Origin: Symsagittifera roscoffensis
Lineage: Eukaryota > Xenacoelomorpha > Acoela > Convolutidae
DNA length: 64,000 nt
NCBI RefSeq assembly: GCF_963678635.1
Contig: NC_087069.1
Location: 14,358,660-14,422,659, forward strand
Reading direction: 5' to 3'
Positions 56,156-64,000 of this stretch are shown here, one piece after another. The position numbers and the translations under genes were made by a program. Numbering within the stretch: position 1 is the first letter of the stretch; every line of letters starts with the position of its first letter. The notes under the pieces were generated by a model. The model saw only the letters and a list, made by a program, of their open reading frames with translations, did not search any database and was not told the origin of the DNA.

Positions 56156-57951
56156 GCCGCCAACTTGGATCACTACACCGATCAAATTCCCATCCAACCA
56201 ATCTTACCTCTCCAATCCCAATCATACCACTTTTTGCTTTTCCGCCACCCGATTTTCCTTCTAGCAATGTAACATCAGGCATGAATTCCGACACTAACTC
56301 ACATATTTCAGTTTTATACTCCATCTCACAGCTAAATAACCCGAATATTGAAACCCCCGATGAATTTGCCGACTCAGAACCATCCCCATCCAATAATTTT
56401 CATAACCCTTCTAATTTTTCTCAACCTCCTTTTCAACCCATATTGTCCAATAACCCTGACCCAATCACTCCCACACCCTCTTATGCTTCCCAAGTTACCC
56501 CAACCTACTCCTCATACCATTCTGACCAATCATCTCATTCTCCAGACACCCCCCGAATCTCCCCAGAGCTAGATAATTTTATTACCCTCCAACAACAACC
56601 CTACCACCTTAACACCCCGACCATAAACCAAATCTCCTCCACTACAAATTCATCCAATCCCCCTACACCCTCTTCAAATTATACTGAATCATTAACACCA
56701 TCATCCACATCCACTATATCTTCACTAAACACTAATAGAGCTTACCGCACTTTTAAAAGAAAATTCCCCAACCATCCTTTCCCAGCAAAACCAGGAACAG
56801 CCCGTGAATACATCAACCACCCCCAGCATACTAACACTAAAGAATTTTTAGCTATCACTTTACCCTCATTTCCACAATACACCTTAAACACCCCTCACGA
56901 CGCTAACGAAACACGCAACTTTGTAGATGAATACGTTTTAATGCCCACTCTCTCTTGGACCTCATACTATCACTTCACTAACCCTCTTTGCTTACCTTTA
57001 TCCAGCACTTCCATCGATATAGAACGAAACAAAGACATGCTATATCGACTAACTACACCACTAACCGCTAGACAGTTTACTTACGTTGGATATAAAAAAT
57101 CACTAAAAATACACACTGCACCTAGAGCTAATGAATATACACTAGAATACTACGATCACAACATCATCAGAGCTAACCAAGATCAATTCTTAGACGACGA
57201 TCGCTTCGCTAATCCACAAATCACCGAGAAATTTTTCATCAAGACACCATATGTATTTACACTAAACATCTTCGACCGAAAGTTTGATCACATTATTTCA
57301 GAAGCACTAACAAACACACAAGCATACGAAAGTTTTAAAGAACGCTTCCAAATCTTTTCACTAACCTTTCATTTCCTTGCACCACACGAAAGAGATTTGC
57401 ACTGCTCACATGATATTATGTTGCGCACTAAACAAACACATACATACAGTTACTATCGTTTCATCCAAAATCACTTTGACCTCCACACACCCTCTAGACA
57501 ACCACACCATCGTTTTCAATTCATCAATTCAAAATACACTTCACCGTATTTCCTAAATTTCACATATTGTATTAAAGACACTAACCTCCATGGTATTCTT
57601 CGTAATTATGATCCCATAACCCAAATGTACATTTTCTGCCCCATCACCAAGACCTTCAACGCCGAAGAATCCCGACCCTTCCTTATCCCGCACGAGTTTG
57701 TACAGCCTATAGAAATCCCAATTTTAGAATTCATCCACAACACTAAATTTAACCACAAATTATATAACTTAATCCAAAACACACCTTATGAGTTTGCAGT
57801 AGGCACTGAAGAACTAACCACTATTAAGGCACTTCAATTGCTTTGGCCACTGCTTCAGACTAAAAATATCATCCGCATCTTAGCTAAACTACTAACAACT
57901 TCAGAACTAATTCACGACATCTTCCCCCACGGTTTTTTCCCCGACGACTAA
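56152..57951 (+). CDS. 599-aa orphan protein downstream of Env
   Basis: Starts within the Env stop (ATGA overlap at 56152-56155). Residues 1-200 are Pro/Ser/Thr/Asn-rich and disordered-looking; residues 200-599 look folded, with mixed aromatic and charged residues and no membrane segment. Base use shifts to C-rich compared with the A-rich pol, partly from Pro/Ser/Thr codons. No family recognised. By position (3' of env) a regulatory or accessory role, as for complex retroviruses, is possible but unsupported. The stop codon is followed after three bases by a strong splice donor. Confidence 0.7.
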   Translation: MSRQLGSLHRSNSHPTNLTSPIPIIPLFAFPPPDFPSSNVTSGMNSDTNSHISVLYSISQLNNPNIETPDEFADSEPSPSNNFHNPSNFSQPPFQPILSNNPDPITPTPSYASQVTPTYSSYHSDQSSHSPDTPRISPELDNFITLQQQPYHLNTPTINQISSTTNSSNPPTPSSNYTESLTPSSTSTISSLNTNRAYRTFKRKFPNHPFPAKPGTAREYINHPQHTNTKEFLAITLPSFPQYTLNTPHDANETRNFVDEYVLMPTLSWTSYYHFTNPLCLPLSSTSIDIERNKDMLYRLTTPLTARQFTYVGYKKSLKIHTAPRANEYTLEYYDHNIIRANQDQFLDDDRFANPQITEKFFIKTPYVFTLNIFDRKFDHIISEALTNTQAYESFKERFQIFSLTFHFLAPHERDLHCSHDIMLRTKQTHTYSYYRFIQNHFDLHTPSRQPHHRFQFINSKYTSPYFLNFTYCIKDTNLHGILRNYDPITQMYIFCPITKTFNAEESRPFLIPHEFVQPIEIPILEFIHNTKFNHKLYNLIQNTPYEFAVGTEELTTIKALQLLWPLLQTKNIIRILAKLLTTSELIHDIFPHGFFPDD

Positions 57952-57954
57952 CAG

Positions 57955-58032
57955 GTAAGTATGAATTAAGTAAATATTACTAACTAATTACAGTATTAAA
58001 AACTCACCATTCTTTATTCATGTTTTCCTTAG
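57955..58032 (+). other. Probable 78-nt spliceosomal intron in the 3' untranslated region
   Basis: CAG|GTAAGTAT donor at 57952-57962, a perfect TACTAAC branch sequence at 57978-57984 and the acceptor tgttttccttag ending at 58032. All three signals are near-consensus and correctly spaced. The donor lies three bases after the stop of the 599-aa ORF, close enough that a downstream exon junction would not normally trigger decay. Confidence 0.65.
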
Positions 58033-59567
58033 ATTTTTAGCTTTCATCCGACAATCACCTACAAAAACCACAAAAGAAACAATAAAAATCACAATTTTCA
58101 TCAAACAATTTTAAAATTCTATTAATCTCTTACACTTATAAATTTCTAAATTTAATATCAATGCAGTAAATTCATCTATAATATTTTCCCCCAAAGCAGT
58201 AAATCTAATTATGATGAAAATTTGTATCTTAATATTCCCCCATGACTAGCAGTAAATTTCTAAATTCTATGTAGTAAATTAAATAAATGCAAATGCAGTA
58301 CTAACCTTTTGATATTTTCATTCATTCGCACAGAAATTCTATCCACACTCGCACAGCTCGCCCACGAAGAATTGTTTAAAATAATGAATTTCAGTTTCAA
58401 GTTTTCACACTCAACAACTCTAACATAAAATAACATGTTTCAAATTTTCCTTTAACCCGGTTGGAAAGGAATCATATACTAAACAAAACTAACCAACGCA
58501 GCTTACTAAATACCACAAATCATAAAATAACAGCATGACTTAGAAAAGGAAACCAACGGTACCCAAACCGGATTAACCCAGTTTAAAACTGGATAATTTA
58601 TTCTTTTGAAGACTATTATAAAGTCTAAGAAAGAAATAATAAAACACAAAAAAGTCGAGAGACAAACCCATACCACAAACAATTTGATTTTTGAAAAAAG
58701 GACACAACCAACAAAACATAAGAAAAACCACAACAAACCCAACATAAAACGTTATCACATAACAGGACCCCTCACAAAAACCGCATGAAATCATACTCCC
58801 ACTCCTGGCCTAACCCACCAGGAAGGACGTCCTGAGCATGCTCTATAGCCGGCCTAACCCACCGCGCTACATCCACGCTTTGTGACCACACCACTATTTT
58901 TAATAAGAGCTACTCAAGTGTGAGTAACTCTTCAAAATAACCGAACTAAAACAAAAAGCTTTTGTGAAAACAACTAACTAAAATCATAATTGAAAAATAT
59001 TAAACTAATAAATGTTTTATAAAATGTAAATTACATTATGCAATACATAGATCAGAATACAACACCAAGGACGAACATCTAAAGACAAAACGACCCCACT
59101 ACACTCGAGAGAGAATGACCAACCACAATCGATATGCCACTCACAATCACAACTCAAAGGATTTAGAGTACGACTTGACTTCGCAGAAAAGGACTTCATT
59201 GAACTAGACCAATGACCACCTCGATGACCCAAGTGTACGTACAGATCCGAGTAACCAGGCATCCCCTCCACGCACAATCTCCACGCCATTCCCAAGCTAG
59301 ATCAGACACAAAAGAAGTTCTCCCCGAAGAACAGAAAAACCTGACATAGCCAACCATTCTGAAATCAGAATTGATTTTGTTACAGAGACTCAGTCGTTGT
59401 CACAAGAAGAACACAACGTCTTATGTCTCTAACTCCAGCTTCCTGGAACTTCTTTAACAAAAAGAAAACAGAAGAAATAAGATGTTCGCCAAACACCAAC
59501 GACCATCATCCATCCTTCGAATTGCAGGAGAACTATTATAAAAAAAACTCTGTAAAACCCGGATGGG
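58033..59567 (+). other. 3' non-coding region of the LTR element
   Basis: Contains five copies of a gcagtaaat-like word between 58160 and 58310. Near 58806-58865 is a GC-richer block with two copies of ggcctaacccacc and the palindromes GGACGTCC (58825-58832) and GAGCATGCTC (58834-58843). Its minus strand contains TAGCGCGGTGGG, similar to a tRNA A box. Minus-strand ORFs here (for example 59017-59295) look random. A weak purine stretch GGATGGG just before the 3' LTR may be the polypurine tract. Confidence 0.5.
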
Positions 59568-59977
59568 TGGAACCTGATTTAAACTACATTTTATGATTGG
59601 ATAAATTAAATGTTTTACCAATGTAAAGTATTTAATATTAACCAATCATGATCCATCTAACTAACAACCCACTTATTTGTAAGTGCTGAAGTTACTTGTA
59701 ATTTCAGCACCAGAGAGATTTGAATTTAACTTAGAAATTAGTTGGACTCTCCCGAGCACTTCAGCAACCGCAATAAACCAGTATACCCTAGATCTATTGA
59801 GCCTAGCAGAGACTAGTTAAACAACCTGAGACTAGATAGTATAAGAGTAAGATTAGGATCGGTATTAGACTAAGAAGTTGCACGAATCTATCCGGCCGAA
59901 AATAAGATAGCGTGACGAGCAGACGGTGTACCCTATCCGAAATTACTCTATGAGTTAACCAACTCGGTCATAACTCA
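59568..59977 (+). repeat. 3' LTR
   Basis: 410 bp, offset from the 5' LTR by 18,465 bp. The two mismatches are t for c near 59578 and c for a near 59931. The polyadenylation signal AATAAA is at 59772-59777. Confidence 0.95.
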
Positions 59978-60290
59978 GTCCATTCAAAGCGATCTTCTGT
60001 CTTCTTAAGTTTATTTATCACGTCTTGAGCGAGAAGTTTAGATGATTCTTCTTTTGATTTTGAAATGTCAGTTTGCACATCTAGCTCCACATCCCATCCA
60101 GAGGCGGAAACTTCAAACCGATTTCCTCTTTTCGCGTTTTTTTTAAATAGTTAATGCCAAATTGCTGGCAATGTCGTTGAGTTTCAGCAATTAAGTTGGT
60201 CAAAAACTTTTAAAGTTAAATGGTTTTTGAATTCGCTTTTTACAGAAAGCAGTGACGTCAAAATCAGCAGTTTCAGGTCAATTGACTTCG
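59978..60290. repeat. 313-bp direct repeat, right copy
   Basis: Exact-length partner of 40790-41102 with two mismatches. It begins directly after the 3' LTR and continues into host sequence (ttcaggtttaattg) not found on the left. On the minus strand it carries the same host-exon-like coding sequence, here joined to the upstream part of the gene. Confidence 0.95.
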
Positions 60291-60702
60291 TTCAGGTTTA
60301 ATTGTTGACTGAAGAAAAATATTACCAACAATTTGGCATTATAACCATACTGAGTCTATTCATCATACAGAGAGAAAACCAGCAGCGAGTTGCCTAATGT
60401 AATCAAAATCATAAATTTTCTTTTGCCGAGTAATTAAGCTGACTGCTTCATTAATAGAAAAAATGCTTCATTAATAGAGAAACGTTTTCTCTAAAATTTG
60501 AGAGTAAATTTTGAGTTTTTTTTGTGTGAAATGTTTCCGCAGCGTTTTCAGGTTTATTTACAATTTCAGATTCAAAAAGACTGTCAGCATCGCGCTAGAG
60601 CAATTCAAAATGAGACAACTAGCAAATTCAAAAGCTATTTGACAACATTAAAAAATGATTTTGTAAATTGATGCTCAATATGTAAGAGTGTAAAAGAAAA
60701 AA

Positions 60703-60828
60703 CCGGCCTCCAAGCGATATTTCTGATTCATCCTTGTTGTACTGTTCGTTTATGTTCAAGAAGTCAGAATCAATCTTGTCTTTTTTGTATAGTTTGTTCA
60801 ATTCTCTCTCCACTTTGTCTGCGTTTGC
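60703..60828 (-). CDS. Possible host exon
   Basis: The minus-strand frame reads KVERELNKLYKKDKIDSD, FLNINEQYNKDESEISLGG, with charged protein-like composition. It lies just downstream on that strand of a minisatellite that stays open in the same frame (KMYKGEG repeats). Same strand as the exon-like stretches at 40735-41102 and 62428-62630, so possibly the same gene. No family recognised. Confidence 0.35.
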
Positions 60829-60993
60829 ACATTTTTCCCTCCCCTTTGTACATTTTTCCCTCCCCTTTGTACATTTTTCCCTCCCCTTCATACATTTTCC
60901 CTCCCCTTTGTACATTTTCCCTCCCCTTTGTACATTTTTCCCTCCCCTTCATACATTTTTCCCTCCCCTTTGTACATTTTCCCTCCCCTTTGT
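60829..60993. repeat. Minisatellite, eight units of 20-21 bp
   Basis: Tandem units acattttt-ccctcccc ending ttgt or tcat. Lengths are 21, 21, 21, 20, 20, 21, 21 and 20 bp, with the tcat variant in units 3 and 6. The strands are strongly biased: pyrimidine-rich above, purine-rich below. Some frames stay open through it on both strands, which is a by-product of the repeat. Confidence 0.95.
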
Positions 60994-61204
60994 ACATTTT
61001 TTCACCGAGGCTTTGTTCTTTGCGTAATTTTTAAATCAAAAGATTTTTTTTGGAATGATATCGTTTCACTAATGAAAAGTTAGATATTTTTGGCAAATCA
61101 TATTCAAATATTACAGCCAAGTTTGTGCAAAAAACACCGCAAAGTTTTGGAAAAAAAGGAAGCAAGTATTTTGGGATTGAACACCAAAAAATAACGGTTC
61201 GATC

Positions 61205-61460
61205 CTCCAGTATAATATGAGAAGATTAGATTTTTGAGTTATTTCAGCTGGGATTATTGATAAGTTCGTTTCGTTGAGGGGAGAGGGGAAAATGCCTGGG
61301 CGCGCGTAGTCTTCGTTCCAAAAGACAGAATCCCACTCTGTGGTTGTCAACTGATCGGATAGAGTTTGATGTTGACTCAGAAATCTCTCCATTTGTGCGA
61401 CCAAATTGAGAGCCGCTTCGTCTCCGGTTCCCAGAAATAATTGATGTGACTTTTTTTGTT
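61205..61460 (-). CDS. Possible host exon
   Basis: The minus-strand frame opens after a stop near 61460 and reads SHQLFLGTGDEAALNLVAQ, MERFLSQHQTLSDQLTTTEW and WNEDYARPGIFPSPLNETN. It is protein-like and GC-richer than its surroundings, but exact splice sites are unclear. It may belong to the same minus-strand gene as 62428-62630. Family unknown. Confidence 0.35.
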
Positions 61461-61852
61461 CAGACGATTAAAAAACTGTCTTAAGTTGATTTGTAGGGCA
61501 TAAGCCTTTCCTTTTAATGAATCTTGTTAGCTGAACCTCCCCCCTCCACCTATGGTACTTAGTAAAAATTGCCAGCCCAAAAACTAGTTCAAGGGTTAAG
61601 TATGTGTGATTTTGTACCTTGTACCTTCTGCAATGGGGGGGGGGGGGAATTAGCTACAAGATCCGTATAGCTGATAGATGTTGCATGCAAAAAAGGTCGC
61701 ATCCAGGTTCAAGCCTTAAGAGGAAGCACTTGAAAAATTCGTCATCGAAATAGAAACAATCGAAGCATAAGAAGCAATTTTTTTTTCAAAAGCTCCGCTA
61801 TTTTTCCCATGAGTTTTTACATCTAACAGAAGTAAACATCAGCATTACGTTT

Positions 61853-62222
61853 CAGGGGCGGATCTAGAATTTTCTCGAGGGGGGCGGATTTTCAAAAAAA
61901 TAAGAAAAAATTTTGACGACTTTTTTTTAGTATGACCAAATTGATAAACAGTTCAAAAAAGCCGTTTTTGGGCACTTTTTAGAAAATTTTGACAAAAAAA
62001 TTGCGTTTTTTTGGCGCGCGCTTCACCTCAAAAATAGTATATATTGGCGACAAAGGCGCCTTTAGAAAAAAATGGGTTTCTTAAAACCCATTTTTAAGTC
62101 GGTCGGCCAAAAATGGATTTCTTAAAAAGTACCAAAGGGGAGACCATTTGGGTCGGCAGGGTGTCGAATCCCTGAGGGGCAGGGCGTCCACCCGCCGCCT
62201 CCTTCCCCAAAATCCGCCCCTG
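61853..62222. mobile_element. 370-bp hAT-like MITE
   Basis: Terminal inverted repeats CAGGGGCGGAT at both ends, flanked by perfect 8-bp direct repeats ttacgttt at 61845-61852 and 62223-62230. An 8-bp duplication and CAGGG termini are typical of hAT transposons. There is no ORF, so it is non-autonomous. The interior has several aaaaccca/tgggtttt-like inverted words near 62070-62095. Confidence 0.85.
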
Positions 62223-62279
62223 TTACGTTTTAACTAGTGATTTTATAAAGTTAATTTTGACGACAGTATGCAAATGGGT

Positions 62280-62344
62280 GTTTAACCCAGTTGAAAAAAG
62301 AGTAGCAAAAAAAAAAAAAGATTCTTTTTTCAACTGGGTTAAAC
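62280..62344. repeat. Perfect 22-bp foldback
   Basis: GTTTAACCCAGTTGAAAAAAGA (62280-62301) is perfectly complementary to 62323-62344 around a 21-base A-rich loop. There is no flanking duplication. It would form a strong hairpin. Confidence 0.85.
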
Positions 62345-62427
62345 TGGAATGATTCAAAAATACCTCAAGCCAAAAATACCTTAAGCAGAGCGATGGGAGA
62401 AGAAGGAATTTAAATTTCTTGTCTGAC

Positions 62428-62630
62428 CTTTATCTTTTTTCATGTATCCATAATCTGTGGTTGCTTGCGCGACTACAGAGTTGCCAACTTCTTGCGCCAT
62501 CTTTTTAACATCTTCAGATCTCATGAATCTTTCTCCATTTGCATCAACGTTGGGCATGTTTTTCATCTCATTAAACATGTCTCCCTGGGAGACAAACTTT
62601 CCAGTAATTTGCAACGTTCTTTTTAATTCT
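62428..62630 (-). CDS. Probable internal host exon
   Basis: The minus strand has an acceptor-like TTTTTGGATTTAG before 62630 and a donor-like AAG|GTCAGA at 62428. Between them is an open frame reading LQITGKFVSQGDMFNEMKN, MPNVDANGERFMRSEDVKK and MAQEVGNSVVAQATTDYGY. Composition is clearly protein-like. No family recognised. It could be part of the gene interrupted by the LTR element further left. Confidence 0.45.
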
Positions 62631-64000
62631 CTAAATCCAAAAATGCTGAATAAAACACAATCAAGCTAGCAATTCAGAAAATACTGAAAAACACAACAAT
62701 CACAACGTGAATTTAGATCAATTTAATCTCCGGTGGGTTCGAAAACCAGACCTCGTTAGACCAGTTCGATCTGATCATAACTAGAGTGTATCTGGGTAAA
62801 ACAAAACTGGAGTTGTACGTAGAAAACTTTCTCTCAGATCATCGCAGTTTTATTTAAGAAAATTCGTTAACCATTATTAGAGCTACGTAAGTCTTTATTC
62901 ATATACTTTTTTTCAGGCATATTTCATACTTTTGTCATGAAAGAATTAATGATATTGGTCATTGTTCATATTTCTAAAAGCCGACCGCACTTTTTTCTTC
63001 TGAGCCCCCTGAAGTTAAGCATGCAAACAAGTTTAGTTCAACCAGCAATTCAAAAATTGATAAAACAATTTAATCGAGTATTTTTGTTGCTTTTTGAAAT
63101 GATGTTTGTTTTCTTGGCCAGACATGTTTCAGAGCAAAAGACATTTGAGACATAGTACCTAGGTGGAGTTTAAGCGATAGCGGATTTGGAGGGAGGTGGC
63201 AGGGGGTCGGAGGACTTCCCCCCCCCCCCCCCTCAGTGGTCCGACCCTCTGCCGACACAAAGGGTTCCCTTTGTATCATTTTGAGATATACTTTTTGACT
63301 GACTGCCCGGGTTGACTTCCATCGACCAAAAATGCTAATCATACAATTCCATAAATTAAATCTATGAAAAAATACTAATCATACAAATTTCATACATTTT
63401 GCTTGAATGGTGTCATTGAATTTTCGAACTACTTTTCTCTTGTTTTGGCATAAAATTAGTTGTATCGTACTAAATAAAAAACAAAAACTTTTTGTCAAAA
63501 AAATGCTAATTATACAATTTCCTTATATGGCGAGGACAAAAATTTTAGTATTTTTGAAATTGCCCCCAAAATTTTTTTTGTGTTTTTTTTTCAACCGCAA
63601 ATTGATTTTCGTACTCAAACAAACAATTTTTGAAAAAAAAAATGTTGCATGCAAAATTTAATTTTTTGTGTGTATAACGTAGTCCTGGATATACTAATAT
63701 TGGATTTGTTTTTCCTTTTCTCTTCATAACTTTTGTCAAAAACGCTTAAAACTCCTCTTTCTTTAGTATGACATGTTTTTGTATGCCTTGATCAATGTCT
63801 GGTAATTTAAAAATTCAAATTTTAGAAATAATCATTTTTGAAAATTTTTGCAAAAATTTAAAAGTTCGTTACTTTCGTTAGATTATTTGTGTGAGACAGA
63901 AGTATCACGTATCAGGCTGTTTCCAATGCATTTTTAATGCAAGACGGCCAAACCTTTGGTTACTACGTTTGAGTAATCACGGTTTATGCCATTCGTGTTC
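62631..64000. other. Right-end intergenic DNA
   Basis: AT-rich with no supported gene. A 15-base C run lies at 63218-63232 between imperfect 14-bp inverted arms (GGCAGGGGGTCGGA / TCCGACCCTCTGCC). The phrase ctaatcatacaattt recurs three times between 63330 and 63520. The ORFs here look random. Confidence 0.45.

Larger units (their letters stand above)
41103..59977 (+). mobile_element. 18.9-kb retrovirus-like LTR retroelement with Env-like and extra ORFs
   Basis: Bounded by 410-bp direct LTRs that begin TGG and end TCA and differ at two sites, so insertion is recent. The Pol order PR-RT-RH-IN with a GPY/F-type IN end places it with Ty3/Gypsy and retroviruses, not Copia. Internal order on the plus strand: PBS, 1.2-kb leader, 155-aa ORF, Gag-Pol, two small membrane ORFs, an ATG-less frame, Env-like ORF, 599-aa ORF, an intron, and 1.5 kb of non-coding DNA. 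The coding strand is very A-rich and G-poor. Two in-frame stops (49135-49137 and 52407-52409) are the only breaks seen in the long frames. At nearly 19 kb it is about twice the usual retrovirus length. Confidence 0.93.

Noticed and set aside
60829..60993. CRISPR-like array
   Set aside because: Units are contiguous with no spacers; it is a simple minisatellite in animal DNA.
62160..62180. tRNA B box in the MITE (ggtgtcgaatccc)
   Set aside because: No cloverleaf or A box around it; the match to the B-box consensus is partial.

Overview
The window reads as nuclear DNA of an invertebrate animal. It is AT-rich, has no bacterial operon structure, and holds two classes of eukaryotic retroelement, an intron-like element with a TACTAAC branch site, a hAT-type MITE, microsatellites and an assembly gap. 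The species cannot be named from the sequence.

Positions 1-33745 are a head-to-tail array of three units of a Penelope-like retroelement (PLE), all on the minus strand. Unit length is 10,344 bp where complete (12618-22961); unit 1 is longer because of an extra internal module, unit 3 because of two. Read on the minus strand, each unit has a spacer, an intact ~167-codon ORF of unknown function, a broken PLE reverse transcriptase gene (N-terminal PLE domain, RT motifs, a PHD-finger-like Cys cluster between RT motifs B and C, thumb, GIY-YIG endonuclease remnant), and one or more 5'-truncated PLE copies with their 3' tails. The same stops and frame changes recur in all three units, so an already dead element was amplified as a macrosatellite. 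The GIY-YIG core survives only in the distal truncated copy of each unit. Tails carry palindromes and a G run of 11-20 bases. Diverged relics of the unit spacer continue to about 35450, where a 200-N gap lies.

Positions 35687-40734 are largely non-coding with a few weak exon-like ORFs. From 40735 and again from about 60290 to 62630 there are minus-strand exon-like stretches that may be parts of one host gene.

That locus is interrupted by an 18,875-bp retrovirus-like LTR element (41103-59977, plus strand) with 410-bp LTRs differing at two positions. It encodes a basic 155-aa protein, a Gag-PR-RT-RNaseH-IN frame of 2,730 codons broken by one TGA, two small membrane proteins, a 379-codon ATG-less frame, an 872-aa Env-like glycoprotein and a 599-aa orphan protein. 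Its downstream genes overlap by 4-13 bases. A textbook donor, branch site and acceptor define a 78-nt intron just after the last stop codon. Most strikingly, the element is flanked by a 313-bp direct repeat of host sequence, far longer than the 4-6 bp that retroviral-type integrases normally duplicate.

The right end (60291-64000) holds a ~21-bp minisatellite, a 370-bp hAT-like MITE with a perfect 8-bp target duplication, a 22-bp perfect foldback and a likely host exon.
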